35,198 nucleotides of DNA, taken from assembly GCA_029882995.1 (NCBI GenBank), contig JAOUJV010000014.1, forward strand, positions 1 to 35,198, read 5' to 3'. The stretch comes from Gammaproteobacteria bacterium (lineage in GTDB: Bacteria; Pseudomonadota; Gammaproteobacteria; DAOVJZ01). Shown one piece after another: positions 10,689 to 20,557 of the stretch; within the stretch, counting starts at the first letter, position 1, and each line of letters opens with the position of its first letter. The position numbers were made by a program, and so were the translations under genes. Below the pieces are notes generated by a model that made no database searches, had not been told where the DNA came from, and saw nothing but the letters and a program-made list of their open reading frames with translations.

Positions 10689-11128
10689 CAGAAGAAAAGC
10701 GTATACAACCTGACAGTGAAGTGGTTATGTATTTCACATTAAAACTGGAAGACGGCACCATTGCGGATTCAACCGAAGATGAAGAGCCAATGCAGTTTAC
10801 GATGGGCGATGGTTCCATGATTCCTGGGCTTGAGCGATCACTATATGGTCTTCAGACAGGTGAAAAGCAGAGCGTGCGTATTGGTCCGGATGATGCCTTT
10901 GGTCAACGTGATCCGGAGAACATCAGAGCCATGAAGCGGGAAGAGTTTCCCGCAGATATGGCGCTGGAACCGGGGGTGGTGATCGAGTTTGATACACCAA
11001 CCGGTGAATCCATAGCCGGTATGATCACTGAAGTACAGACAGATACTGTTAATGTTGATTTTAATCACCCTCTGGCTGGACATGAGGTTACATTTGATGT
11101 GGAAATTGTGGATATCAATCCGTCGTAG
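10685..11128 (+). CDS. fkpB: FKBP-type peptidyl-prolyl isomerase, SlpA/FkpB type
   Basis: Small cytoplasmic prolyl isomerase and chaperone of the SlpA class (147 aa; the E. coli protein is about 149). It opens with VVMYFTLKLEDGTIADST, continues with MIPGLERSLYGLQTGEK, and carries an inserted-flap domain (PDDAFGQRDPENIRAMKREEFP) before NVDFNHPLAGHEVTFDVEI. This is the typical SlyD/SlpA layout without a histidine-rich metal tail. It starts inside the lspA stop (ATGA overlap) and lies between lspA and ispH, as in enterobacteria. Confidence 0.95.
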   Translation: MTEEKRIQPDSEVVMYFTLKLEDGTIADSTEDEEPMQFTMGDGSMIPGLERSLYGLQTGEKQSVRIGPDDAFGQRDPENIRAMKREEFPADMALEPGVVIEFDTPTGESIAGMITEVQTDTVNVDFNHPLAGHEVTFDVEIVDINPS

Positions 11129-11231
11129 AGATAAGTTAAAAAATAGAGGGTTATGAAAGCAGGGCATATTCATCCTGTCTCATGCCGGAAGAATTTGCCG
11201 TAAACACCTTAAATCCTGTATCTTCCTTATT

Positions 11232-12164
11232 ATGAAAATTATTCTTGCCAATCCCCGTGGTTTTTGTGCCGGTGTCGATCGAGCGGTCGAGATTGTGTCA
11301 AAGGCACTGGTACAATTTAAGCCACCCGTTTATGTGCGTCATGAAGTGGTACACAATAAATTTGTGGTGGATTGCCTGCGCAGGGAAGGGGCGGTATTTG
11401 TTGAAGAGCTGAATGAAGTGCCGGATGATTCTACGGTGATTTTCAGTGCCCATGGCGTTTCACAGGCAGTACGTGATGAAGCCGACAAACGCGGGTTGAA
11501 TGTACTGGATGCCACTTGTCCATTAGTGACCAAGGTTCATATGGAAGTTATCCGTCATGCCAGGGCCGGACGCGAATGTATCCTTATTGGTCATGCCGGT
11601 CATCCCGAAGTGGAAGGCACCATGGGACAATATAAAAACAAGACCGGTGGCATGTATCTGGTCGAGACACCGGCCGATGTAGAAAAACTGCAAGTTAACG
11701 ATCCCGATAATCTGGCCTTTGTCACACAAACCACGCTATCTGTTGATGACACCAATGATGTGATGGATGCATTAAGAAAACGTTTTCCCAATATTGTTGG
11801 TCCGAAAAAGGATGATATTTGTTATGCCACCCAAAACCGGCAGGATGCAGTCAAGGCACTGGCCCAAAAAAGTGATCTGGTCTTGGTGGTAGGTTCCCCC
11901 AATAGCTCAAATTCAAATCGCCTGAAAGAAGTCGCCGAACGTGCCGGTAAACAGGCACGTCTGATTGATAATGCCTCTTATATTGAAAAGGGATGGCTTG
12001 AAGGCTGTGAAACTATCGGTATTACCGCTGGTGCCTCGGCACCGGAGATACTGGTTCAGGAGGTCATCGAAAAGTTAAAGGAATACGGTGCTGAAATCAC
12101 AGAAGAAGATGATGGGCAACGTGAAAATGTTGTTTTCACGTTGCCGAAGGTATTGCAGAGTTAG
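11232..12164 (+). CDS. ispH: 4-hydroxy-3-methylbut-2-enyl diphosphate reductase
   Basis: Last enzyme of the MEP pathway; reduces HMBPP to IPP and DMAPP using an iron-sulfur cluster. The three cluster cysteines are C12 (PRGFCAGV), C96 (DATCPLV) and C197 ([10 protein letters not shown]). The length is 310 aa, near the usual 316. A 103-base spacer separates it from fkpB, and no strong Shine-Dalgarno sequence precedes the ATG. Its TAG stop overlaps the stop codon of the convergent pilE-like gene, and no terminator hairpin lies between them. Confidence 0.98.
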   Translation: MKIILANPRGFCAGVDRAVEIVSKALVQFKPPVYVRHEVVHNKFVVDCLRREGAVFVEELNEVPDDSTVIFSAHGVSQAVRDEADKRGLNVLDATCPLVTKVHMEVIRHARAGRECILIGHAGHPEVEGTMGQYKNKTGGMYLVETPADVEKLQVNDPDNLAFVTQTTLSVDDTNDVMDALRKRFPNIVGPKKDDICYATQNRQDAVKALAQKSDLVLVVGSPNSSNSNRLKEVAERAGKQARLIDNASYIEKGWLEGCETIGITAGASAPEILVQEVIEKLKEYGAEITEEDDGQRENVVFTLPKVLQS

Positions 12165-12598
12165 TTGTTCCAGCAGAAGGTATTGGTGCCCGATTTAAGC
12201 CCGGTATTATCAAGAGTCAGGGTTGCGCAATCAGTATCATCATCCTGACCACCTTTGGTTCCGGCAGTAGCAGTAATGGTGAAACAGTCATTATTCGAGG
12301 TACCGTCTAAATCACAAGCACCAGTGCCTGGAGTGATATCACCCAGATCAACAGAAATACCGTAATAACCTTCAGGGGAAGTAGTGCTGCAGACAGAGCT
12401 ATCATAAGCATTACTGACCGTAAAGGAACGCTCCAGTGCACCGGCACAGGTAGATAATGCAGCTTGTGCATCTGAGCGGCGGGACTTCAAAACAGTATCA
12501 CGATAAGCAGGATAGGCAATAGCTGCAAGTACACCAATAACAACGACTACTATCATCAATTCAATAAGTGTAAAACCGGATTGCTTCTTTTTTAACAT
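12161..12598 (-). CDS. pilE: Type IV pilin-like protein, PilE minor-pilin type
   Basis: Prepilin with a short basic leader and the peptidase site [15 protein letters not shown], with Glu at mature position 5, followed by the hydrophobic helix [17 protein letters not shown] and an alpha-helical stalk. The globular domain contains several cysteines (for example [34 protein letters not shown]), suggesting disulfides. The start at 12598 is supported by AGGAGA upstream; the tracked start at 12652 lies inside pilY1. The place after pilY1 and the sequence fit PilE of the Pseudomonas fimU-pilVWXY1Y2E locus rather than a major pilin. The 3' end overlaps the ispH stop. Confidence 0.9.
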   Translation of the reverse strand: MLKKKQSGFTLIELMIVVVVIGVLAAIAYPAYRDTVLKSRRSDAQAALSTCAGALERSFTVSNAYDSSVCSTTSPEGYYGISVDLGDITPGTGACDLDGTSNNDCFTITATAGTKGGQDDDTDCATLTLDNTGLKSGTNTFCWNN

Positions 12599-12630
12599 TT
12601 TATTATCTCCTGTAAATTCTGTTCTATGTA

Positions 12631-15600
12631 TTACAAGTCCAGTTCCTGCCATGATTGTCGACCACTTGGGAAACTACCAATTGCAACACATTTACTGGTT
12701 AACTCACCAGTAGAAGATTGAACAATAACACTGACTGTTCCCGGACCACAGGGGCCAGCACCGCCACCGCTGGCACCACCGCTGGCACCATAACCGGTAC
12801 CGCTATGTACAACAGGGGGTGATACCAGGCCTGCGCCCAGATCAATGGATATGTTAGATAGCTCAGTTCCGGGACTGTTGGAAATAGTGGAATCAAATCC
12901 CAGAGCACCAAATGTGGTTGCAGTCCCTGTTTTATAATTCACGGCATAAAGATCACTTGAGCCTTCAGTGTCGCATTCATTTGATGAAGGCAAGTAATCA
13001 GAGAACAGCAATAAACTGCTGATACGGGTAGAAGTAGTTACATTTCTTGATGATGGATTTGTTCCATCATAAATCAGATCCAGTTTCCAGCCCTTCCAGT
13101 TGTCTTCAATTTCCTGTTCCAGTTCACTCGCTGTAGTTGGAACCGGAGACAGACCAGATGCAGCGAGAGAGCCGCCTGTATCCAGAATTGAACTGTCGTT
13201 AAATGTCTGAACACCGCTTACATCCAGCAAATCTGTTGTCAGAACGGTAGCCCATGTAAATGCTCCACCGCTTTCAGGTTCTTTAATACCATAAAAATCC
13301 TGTTGTACGGTACTGGACGCGTCACCTGATACAAACATACGACCGGTGCCAAAGAACACCCAGTCATCACCATCTTCATCTGTTCCTGTAGAAACAGCAG
13401 AAGTAATTGCCTGATTGGGATCGAACAATGTGCTGAAAGTATTGAGTTCAAGCCGCAAGCGTTCCAGTGTTCCAGTCGGGCTGGAAACAGAACCACTAAC
13501 AGTCCCGAAATACACTGCATCGTCGATAAAGTCATTGTTCCAGTCAACGGTTTTCATATCACCTGTAAAGCTGGCAGTGGCGGCATCACCTGTAATATTT
13601 GCAGTACCATCAAAGCCGGTTTCGAAAGCCTTGGTATTCAGGTTGTATTTATACAACCGCGCACCTTGCAGAGGAGCAGTAACCGTTGTCAGATCGGTAG
13701 GACCAGAACCAAATACCAGATACCAGTCGTCTGCATCAGGTGTTTCCCAGTTTCCACTACCATCTGGCACACGTTTTCTGACAACAGAAGGTTTACTGGT
13801 AGTAAAGCCAAGATTGGCATTCGTAATTTCTGCAATGACGTGGGGCTCTTTTTCCGGATCAGTGACATCAAAAATCACATAAGCGGAACGGGAAGTTGTG
13901 TCATTTGTTCCATCTCCATCGGCATCATAAGTGATACTGCCGCCACCCAGTCGCATACCGATTACCATAATCGTTCCCCAGCCTTTAACATGGTTAATAC
14001 CGTTGGTATCAACACCCGGTGTAAATATATTGGCATCAAACACCAGAGGGGCACCATCCATATAATAAACATGAGGGTAATTAATTTCGGTTAACCACCG
14101 CAGGTGTGGCAACAGATTCATGGGAATATAGGACCACAATTCAGCACCCAGATTATGAGCAGTATTGGTTCCGCTTGTAGTATCAAAGCGTTTGCTTGCG
14201 GCATTCCAGAAACCGCCGTTAAATGCATGTACCATACCGTCATTGGCACCCAGATAAATCATCTGACGTCTGTTTTTATAATATTCCCTGAATTCCTTAT
14301 AAGTGGTATCACCATAGGTGGTATCGTAACCCTCAGCAGGTTCACCAACAACGACGGGTGTAGAGTGAATAATGTCACCAAGTAAGTAATAGGTATCAAC
14401 TGAACCGTTGCCATCAGTATCCAGCGAGCGTGGACGATAACCGGTTATCCCTTCCTCACCGCGAATAAAATCCACCACATTATCTGCATTAACATCAGTT
14501 ACTTCCAGATGACGATACAGGCTTGCAGTGCATGCACCACCTGAATAATTACAGAAATTATCTTTGGTGAAGGCAATAATCTCTGCATCTTCTACTGTGC
14601 TATTAATGGTCCCACCATTAGCACCATCAACCCAGGTTTTAATCCAGCGTCCACTGCTGGCATTGTCTGTATAGTTGCTACGATTGGCGGTATAAGTTGT
14701 AAGACCAGCCAATTGATCTTGCGCATTCCAGATAGGCACAATATTAATCAAATCAACTGTTGAGCCTACATTGGTAAAGGTCACGCCATTGTCTGCAGAA
14801 CTTTGTCTTTGTACAACCGTTTTGTCATTGGCTGAATCGTAACTGAAGATAAGCCTGTAGTCGGTTGTATAACCATCCAGCTGATCATTGGCATTACTGT
14901 CTTCACGGAACAGCCCCTTGTCATCAATAAAGATGGAATGCAGGAATCCAACCCAGGTAATATCATTACTACTACCAGTTACCAGAGGTTGATACAATGC
15001 CTGATAGATTGCCCCGACACCTGATGAGTTGTTGGAAACAACCGCCGCAGCCGTACCGGAAGAGACTCTTTCAGAAATAGCATTGAAAATCTGTTTCAAC
15101 CGATTTTCCAGGTTTGATGCATTGGTGACCAGAAAATAGTTATCAGGAATCCCGTCGGCACCAGCTCCACCGGTGTTATTATTTAATGCATCCCATTCCG
15201 ATGTGATATCGGGCTGATTATCACCATCTGAATCAGCAAAGCCACCGTACTTTGCGGCGTACCATAACGGGCTTTCAAGTAGTGCAGTGGTACTTGCACC
15301 TGCACCATGTGTACGAACACCACGCAAGTCACGGGTAATGCCATCTAAAAAGAAATTTACTGTAGCGCAACTAGTTTCGCTACCACTAGCAGGATATACA
15401 ACGGCGCCACAGCTTGCATTAATTGCAGCCTGAGTGGTTGTATAGTCACCACCGAGACCATCTGCTTGTTGAGTATTGGTGGCAGAGTCACGGTTGGAAG
15501 CCAGATAATAAGTGCCTGCATCCGTTACACCATCAATAATGTACCCCATGTGCATGGTTGCACCGGCTGAAGAACCGGTATTGTAGGCAGTAATGGAAAT

Positions 15601-17544
15601 ATTACTGCCAATTACTTCATATTTGAGGTAACCCTTGAAATCAGAGTCGTGGTCGGCACCGGCAGGCGCATTTTCAAAGTTCATGAAAAATTCACCGGTA
15701 GTCGCGGTATGACTGATGACCTTGAAATTTACAATTGGCATATCGTTCTCATCACGCCAGTTATATCCAACCGGAATAATTTTTACAGTATTACTACCGA
15801 CATTCACACTCAGCTCCGGTCTTGGAGATGCGAGTGAGACCGAGAATGTGTCAACAATCTGGCTACCTGATATTGTCGATCTGATATCATTTTTATGAGC
15901 AAAATAAGACATACCGGCAATCTTGTATGAGCCTTCCAGACCAGCGGCATCAGGACAGAGCCCCGAAACACTGTCCAGAGTGTTTACTGTAGTGGAACTA
16001 CAGGTGTCACTCGCCGAGCCGCCTGTAGTACTGCCCACATAATATTGATTACCATTAATCCCCTCCAACGTACCAATTGCATTGGTTTCCGTTGTAATAT
16101 TCAGACCAGTAATATCACTGGCACCGCCATATTCATCATCATCAAAGGATATTGAGCCGGATGAAAAATTAATGATATTAGGAGCAGAACAACTCGGGTA
16201 ACCCAGACCACCGCTGGCAATAGCAATATAGGGATCTTTCCATGTCGCTGTCGTCAGCGTGCTTATATAGGTTGAATCAGTTGCACTATAGGATGCGGAG
16301 GCCGCAGCCCCGGTAAGATAACGCAGGGATTCCAGATACATTTCACCAATCGGATTACCCCAGTTAACACAGTCATCATTAAGCCAGGAGTTTTGTCCAT
16401 AATTACAACTATCATAAATATTGTAACCAGTGGGGGGGGCACCGGATTTATAAGTTGATATACGTAAGGCGTTCAGTGTGGATATAATGCCATCAGTATT
16501 AGTAAACTTACCGTTAGTTTGATTAATTTCATCAGTAATAGTTGAGATGTTTTTTCTCAAAACACCGCCAGATTTCCCCTTGGAATAACTGCCGGTCATT
16601 AAACCGAAGTGAATGGTGTCACTTTCAGCATAGGTTTGTAGTAAGCCAGTTGGTTTGTAACGATTAGTACCTGAATCGAAATAAATTTTACAAGATTCTG
16701 TGCCAAGATATGAAGCATTGCAGACCTCTACTCTTATTGTAAATTCACCAACATATTGTGCAGCATTACCAGTATTAGGGCTTGATGAGCTGGCCTGTTC
16801 ATTATCCCACAGGCATTGTTCTCCTTCCTGTGAGTCCCAGTTCGCCCATTCGCCCTTTCCCACACGCATGCTTGGTGGGTTAGTATTATTCTTTGAATCA
16901 GCACCATTCGGTGTTGTTACATTACAGAAGGTAAGCCCATCAGGATAGTTTACGCTGAGATAGGGTGTGTATTTGTTAATATCGTTACCAGCATTGGCAT
17001 AGTATTTTGCCCATGCATGAGCATCACTTGGAATATAGGCACGTTCAAGTACTGTTTTTGATATAGTGTCAGTTGAGCGTTTACCGCCATAGAGTACCTT
17101 GCGTAAAATATCCATGCGTGACATGGATATCCAGTTCAGGAAGTTGCCACTCCAGCTACTGGCCGTACCATCACAGTGATGGTTATTTGTGCCTGTAGCA
17201 GTACCTGCGGGATTAAACTCACCACCTGATGAAGTGCTATAGGTATAGCACTTCTCCGGATCAAAATAGCCATAATAATCGACAGTGTCGTTATACGTCT
17301 TATCATCATCCAGTGAACCATCACCATCCAGATCATCATAGTCTGTATAGGCTTTGTAAAACAGCTGGTGATCGTTGGATACATTCAGCATCACAATCGG
17401 TGTGGCTGTCTGATTGATAATGGGCGGTTCAGCGGCAAAGTCACTGGAAGTGGCTGCAATGCTAACGGATGAAATCAGTAACAGCACAAAATTAACCATG
17501 TAGCGTGCTGATAATTTTATCTGGTCATATTTTTTCATCTTCAT
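12631..17544 (-). CDS. pilY1: PilY1-type pilus tip/biogenesis protein
   Basis: Very large exported protein (1637 aa) that in relatives is associated with pilus assembly, adhesion and calcium-controlled twitching. A signal peptide ends near SIA|ATS. The N-terminal region has [21 protein letters not shown] followed by an EF-hand-like [11 protein letters not shown]. No clear DxSxS MIDAS is visible, unlike Pseudomonas PilY1. The C-terminal beta-propeller begins near [14 protein letters not shown] (about residue 1057) and includes [15 protein letters not shown] and [13 protein letters not shown]. Further Asp-rich loops such as DTDGNGSVD and DADGDGTND could bind calcium. The start is uncertain: GTG at 17553 (GGAG upstream) or ATG at 17544 (AAGGTG upstream, chosen). 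It lies between pilX and pilE in the operon. Confidence 0.92.
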   Translation of the reverse strand: MKMKKYDQIKLSARYMVNFVLLLISSVSIAATSSDFAAEPPIINQTATPIVMLNVSNDHQLFYKAYTDYDDLDGDGSLDDDKTYNDTVDYYGYFDPEKCYTYSTSSGGEFNPAGTATGTNNHHCDGTASSWSGNFLNWISMSRMDILRKVLYGGKRSTDTISKTVLERAYIPSDAHAWAKYYANAGNDINKYTPYLSVNYPDGLTFCNVTTPNGADSKNNTNPPSMRVGKGEWANWDSQEGEQCLWDNEQASSSSPNTGNAAQYVGEFTIRVEVCNASYLGTESCKIYFDSGTNRYKPTGLLQTYAESDTIHFGLMTGSYSKGKSGGVLRKNISTITDEINQTNGKFTNTDGIISTLNALRISTYKSGAPPTGYNIYDSCNYGQNSWLNDDCVNWGNPIGEMYLESLRYLTGAAASASYSATDSTYISTLTTATWKDPYIAIASGGLGYPSCSAPNIINFSSGSISFDDDEYGGASDITGLNITTETNAIGTLEGINGNQYYVGSTTGGSASDTCSSTTVNTLDSVSGLCPDAAGLEGSYKIAGMSYFAHKNDIRSTISGSQIVDTFSVSLASPRPELSVNVGSNTVKIIPVGYNWRDENDMPIVNFKVISHTATTGEFFMNFENAPAGADHDSDFKGYLKYEVIGSNISITAYNTGSSAGATMHMGYIIDGVTDAGTYYLASNRDSATNTQQADGLGGDYTTTQAAINASCGAVVYPASGSETSCATVNFFLDGITRDLRGVRTHGAGASTTALLESPLWYAAKYGGFADSDGDNQPDITSEWDALNNNTGGAGADGIPDNYFLVTNASNLENRLKQIFNAISERVSSGTAAAVVSNNSSGVGAIYQALYQPLVTGSSNDITWVGFLHSIFIDDKGLFREDSNANDQLDGYTTDYRLIFSYDSANDKTVVQRQSSADNGVTFTNVGSTVDLINIVPIWNAQDQLAGLTTYTANRSNYTDNASSGRWIKTWVDGANGGTINSTVEDAEIIAFTKDNFCNYSGGACTASLYRHLEVTDVNADNVVDFIRGEEGITGYRPRSLDTDGNGSVDTYYLLGDIIHSTPVVVGEPAEGYDTTYGDTTYKEFREYYKNRRQMIYLGANDGMVHAFNGGFWNAASKRFDTTSGTNTAHNLGAELWSYIPMNLLPHLRWLTEINYPHVYYMDGAPLVFDANIFTPGVDTNGINHVKGWGTIMVIGMRLGGGSITYDADGDGTNDTTSRSAYVIFDVTDPEKEPHVIAEITNANLGFTTSKPSVVRKRVPDGSGNWETPDADDWYLVFGSGPTDLTTVTAPLQGARLYKYNLNTKAFETGFDGTANITGDAATASFTGDMKTVDWNNDFIDDAVYFGTVSGSVSSPTGTLERLRLELNTFSTLFDPNQAITSAVSTGTDEDGDDWVFFGTGRMFVSGDASSTVQQDFYGIKEPESGGAFTWATVLTTDLLDVSGVQTFNDSSILDTGGSLAASGLSPVPTTASELEQEIEDNWKGWKLDLIYDGTNPSSRNVTTSTRISSLLLFSDYLPSSNECDTEGSSDLYAVNYKTGTATTFGALGFDSTISNSPGTELSNISIDLGAGLVSPPVVHSGTGYGASGGASGGGAGPCGPGTVSVIVQSSTGELTSKCVAIGSFPSGRQSWQELDL

Positions 17545-17615
17545 AGCATTCACCTTGTTTACTCCAAATCAATATCTTGAAAACAGATACAAACTTGGGT
17601 TCCTTAAAAATCTGT

Positions 17616-18317
17616 TTAGTTCTTCACATAAGTGGATTGCAGCATTACCTGTGCCGCTGTTGTGCCGCCATAACCACGGGCGGTAATACGGAAAAGCTTT
17701 GAATCTGATGTACAACCTGGGTAACCGGTAACGGCAGGCGCACAGGTGGTAGCGCCACCACCCAGTGGTTCAATGTAACCCATGAATTCAATAATGTAGC
17801 GTGGTGCCTGACTAGCCTGACCAATGCCGGTAATACTGCCGGTATAGGTGCGGTAGCGGCCGGCTGTCGTCCAGACATTCAGATTATTACCAACCGCAGC
17901 CGTGCCGGTATCACAATTGTCCCAGCGATCGGGAATGAACGTTGCATCAGAGCAACCAAAAACACCATCCGCATAATTTTCATCGTGAAATGAAGGTGTG
18001 CAGTAGCCATCAGTACAGGTATCGCCATCATTATTCACAGCAGTATTACCATCATCTGTTCCCGCGTTATAAAAAACAATCGTATGGATGTTGTTACTGT
18101 TTTCTATTTCACGTTCACCGGCACGCAGGGCAGCCTCGGCGGCCTGAAATGCAATTTCGCGATCACGGGTATTGCCCGCCATTTTTTCTTCCATGATAGA
18201 GGAGCTCATGGATGACACACCCAGAATAGTCATGAGCAGGAGCATGATCAGGCCAACAATCAGGGCAGCCCCCTGTTGTGATTGTGGCAGTCGATTTCTG
18301 TAATTTGATGTCATCAT
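17616..18317 (-). CDS. pilX: Pilus assembly protein PilX
   Basis: Minor pilin-like protein of the type IV pilus priming complex. The N-terminus QQGAALIVGLIMLLLMTILGVSSMSSSIMEEKMAGN is the PilX signature: a hydrophobic helix preceded by a basic, Gln-rich leader, without the strict G|FTLIE site. The adjoining IAFQAAEAALRAGE is also characteristic. The globular part is short, with paired cysteines. The tracked start is a TTG inside pilW. I chose ATG 18317 (MMTSNYRN), 20 bases after the pilW stop with AGG upstream; ATG 18314 is equally possible. It belongs to the fimT-pilVWXY1E operon. Confidence 0.88.
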   Translation of the reverse strand: MMTSNYRNRLPQSQQGAALIVGLIMLLLMTILGVSSMSSSIMEEKMAGNTRDREIAFQAAEAALRAGEREIENSNNIHTIVFYNAGTDDGNTAVNNDGDTCTDGYCTPSFHDENYADGVFGCSDATFIPDRWDNCDTGTAAVGNNLNVWTTAGRYRTYTGSITGIGQASQAPRYIIEFMGYIEPLGGGATTCAPAVTGYPGCTSDSKLFRITARGYGGTTAAQVMLQSTYVKN

Positions 18318-18337
18318 TTCTATAAACCTGAAATTAG

Positions 18338-19369
18338 CTAACAACCATAGGTTGAACCGCAACCACGGTTGCGTAGCTTGATAGTTGATTGTGCTATATA
18401 ACGCTGATATTTTCCTTGTGAATGTACAGAACTATTTATTGTTGCTCCAGCTAGAGTGTATGAGCTTGTGTCAGTTGTTGAGGCTACCTCATGAATTGTA
18501 CGCATTAATAATCCAAACCTGACACTCACCACATCATCCCATTGCGTGCCAGTAATGTTATTTGCAGTCGTATACAAATTGGCGACTCCATCCGAATCAG
18601 TATCTCGACCGTATAGTACTTGCAGGCTTTCAACGCCCTCAACTATTTCTTCAGCTGCATTCGCATTAATCTTTTTAAATAAAGAAGGATGACCGCCTGC
18701 TCCGGTTTGTATTGAATAGGTGATTTGCATTGCTTTAAACACAGATGAGTCACCAGAGTATGATTTAGAAAGGCTCTGTGTTGAGTTACCAGGAGTTACA
18801 CCTGTATTACCTGAATTATGAACAGTTTGCCCGCCATCTAGTGTATCAGCATTAGATGGTCCTGTTATTTGGGTGATATCTGAAGTAACACAATCACTTA
18901 TCATGATTATGTCGCCTATTTGAAGTCCATTGTTTTCAGTTGTATGAGTTCTGCCAGAGTTTGCAGGCATTTGCTGAGTAATACGGATACCTGATGAATA
19001 TGCTCCACGTAGCGTAATTGTATCTGGGGAATTAGATGAACCTTCAGTGCCTTCAAGTGCTGATCCATCAAGGTTTATACCACCACCACTATCTAGATTA
19101 TTTGTAATGGTCATTGAGTCCATACTAATACAACCCCAATAACCTGCCTTACGAATATCGCTAGCAAGCATATGCATCGCATAACGCGTATTCTCCTGCA
19201 TACGCCCCAGTTCTTCAGCAGTACGATAGGATTGTTTATTGGCAATAAAAATCTGGATAACCCCATTCAATAACAGCAGACCCAGCACCATGGCGATCAT
19301 GATTTCTACCAGACCAATACCGTGTTGACGGGAATGTGTATTTACAGAGTGTGTGTATTGATAATTCAT
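18338..19369 (-). CDS. pilW: Minor pilin PilW
   Basis: Type IV pilus minor pilin (343 aa). The leader contains HSRQHG|IGLVEIM, with Glu5 conserved but Ile rather than Phe at mature position 1. The helix VLGLLLLNGVIQIFIANKQSYRTAEELGRMQENTRYAMHML is the typical PilW core, followed by SDIRKAGYWGC. The central globular part is rich in Ser, Thr and Asn and is poorly recognisable. The ATG at 19369 follows the pilV stop by 2 bases (TGATCATG); the tracked 19375 start is a TTG. It lies between pilV and pilX. Confidence 0.9.
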   Translation of the reverse strand: MNYQYTHSVNTHSRQHGIGLVEIMIAMVLGLLLLNGVIQIFIANKQSYRTAEELGRMQENTRYAMHMLASDIRKAGYWGCISMDSMTITNNLDSGGGINLDGSALEGTEGSSNSPDTITLRGAYSSGIRITQQMPANSGRTHTTENNGLQIGDIIMISDCVTSDITQITGPSNADTLDGGQTVHNSGNTGVTPGNSTQSLSKSYSGDSSVFKAMQITYSIQTGAGGHPSLFKKINANAAEEIVEGVESLQVLYGRDTDSDGVANLYTTANNITGTQWDDVVSVRFGLLMRTIHEVASTTDTSSYTLAGATINSSVHSQGKYQRYIAQSTIKLRNRGCGSTYGC

Positions 19370-19371
19370 GA

Positions 19372-19851
19372 TCAAATCTCTGTCTTGTAGGTAAATGTCT
19401 GGATACTGGCATTGCCGATATTGGATGAATCGGTTTCAGCTCGTGAATCATTCCAGCGAATAGTGATTGTATAGATATAGTTGCCTGCGGAAGGCATTTC
19501 TATTTTGCCATTACCACTGGGTAAGCGTTGTGATAATGCCTGTTTCCACTCATAAAGATCCATATCGCGAATGCCATTGGCATCACAACTGGTTGGACAA
19601 CTGGCAGATGAATAGGTCACATTGTAGTCAGTAGCGTAATTAACGCTGCCTCCACGGTTGGCGCGCATACGATCTGCCATGTCATAGGCCAACAGGCTGG
19701 CCTGCGTACGCAGATAGGCGCTGTGATTAAAACGCAAGGCATTTAATTGCAGACTGGCAATCCCCAACAGGCCTATAGCAAGAATCACAACAGTGATAAG
19801 CACTTCAAGCAGGGTAAAGCCTTTTGATTTGTTTCGCATGTTCATGGTCAT
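19372..19851 (-). CDS. pilV: Minor pilin PilV
   Basis: Type IV pilus minor pilin of about 159 aa. The prepilin site is NKSKG|FTLLEVLI, followed by LAIGLLGIASLQLNALRFNHSAYLRTQASLLAYDMADRMRAN, the classic PilV sequence. A SCPTSCD pair probably forms a disulfide. Three closely spaced ATGs (19851, 19845, 19839) are possible. I chose 19851, whose ATG overlaps the fimT stop by one base (TAATG), implying coupling. The tracked 19863 start is a TTG. Confidence 0.9.
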   Translation of the reverse strand: MTMNMRNKSKGFTLLEVLITVVILAIGLLGIASLQLNALRFNHSAYLRTQASLLAYDMADRMRANRGGSVNYATDYNVTYSSASCPTSCDANGIRDMDLYEWKQALSQRLPSGNGKIEMPSAGNYIYTITIRWNDSRAETDSSNIGNASIQTFTYKTEI

Positions 19852-20405
19852 TATGGTGTGCAATTGGTTATGTTTTCAGAAGTCAGTCTTGGTCGGCCAG
19901 TGTTGATAATCTGGATCTCGCGGCCCTTTGTGTTGCCACGATCATCACACAGGGCAAATAAAACTGTACTGCTGTTGCCATTAGTGCCATCTGCGTTGTA
20001 GGCAAGACTGCTGTCACCGGAAGCGTTTGTTTTAATAATAACGCCCTTGCGAGCTATTTCACTGCGCTTGATTAATGTATCCGTACCGGCAGTAAACGTA
20101 GTATTTGAATCACCACTGGCAAAAACAAACCAGCCAGTCGTCCATGTTTGAGCGATTCCACCACATGCCAGCGAGCTCACTGCCGCTGTTGAATTAGCAG
20201 AACGGCATAAAATAACCTGAACACCGCGCTTGACTGCCTCACTGCGCGCCAGATTGATGTCGGCCACAAGAGAATTAGTTTGTGATACCAGTCGGTTGTT
20301 TTTAATCACATCAGTAAACGCCGGAATCGCCATAGTCAAAAAGATCGCCATGACGGCAAGTGACACCATCAGCTCAATCAGCGTAAAACCCTTGTTCATT
20401 TTCAT
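19851..20405 (-). CDS. fimT: FimT/FimU-type (GspH-like) minor pilin
   Basis: First gene of the minor-pilin operon. Prepilin site [28 protein letters not shown], then VIKNNRLVSQTNSLVADINLARSEAVKRG, which is the GspH/FimT signature. The C-terminal half has the beta-rich TTGWFVFA and the paired cysteines ALCDDRGN and NITNCTP. FimT-type proteins sit at the pilus tip and in some bacteria bind DNA for uptake; that role is not shown here. The start at 20405 is favoured by AAAGGT about 7 bases upstream; 20411 and 20399 are also possible. FimT and FimU cannot be separated with confidence from this sequence. Confidence 0.88.
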   Translation of the reverse strand: MKMNKGFTLIELMVSLAVMAIFLTMAIPAFTDVIKNNRLVSQTNSLVADINLARSEAVKRGVQVILCRSANSTAAVSSLACGGIAQTWTTGWFVFASGDSNTTFTAGTDTLIKRSEIARKGVIIKTNASGDSSLAYNADGTNGNSSTVLFALCDDRGNTKGREIQIINTGRPRLTSENITNCTP

Positions 20406-20503
20406 ATTCATGACCTTTATTTAGCAGGCTGGCGGGGAGATTTCACGTTAAAACCGACCAGTGTCTAGATTCTTCGGATGAACGGGCACATTCTTTATAA
20501 ATA

Positions 20504-20519
20504 TGTGATGGTGGTCACG
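20504..20519. promoter_or_regulatory. Candidate CRP/Vfr binding site between fimT and thiO
   Basis: TGTGATGGTGGTCACG matches the CRP consensus TGTGA-N6-TCACA at nine of ten defined positions. It lies about 107 bases upstream of the fimT start on one side and about 46 bases upstream of thiO on the other. In Pseudomonas the minor-pilin operon responds to Vfr, which makes the pil operon the likely target. I could not identify a convincing -10 at a standard distance on either side. Confidence 0.55.
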
Positions 20520-20557
20520 TTCGCTACTCCGTGCAAAAAACGTGTAAAGTACGCCCC

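Noticed and set aside
20531-20557. Upstream GTG start of thiO
   Set aside because: The dinucleotide-binding motif of this family lies at the very N-terminus, which the ATG at 20558 provides.
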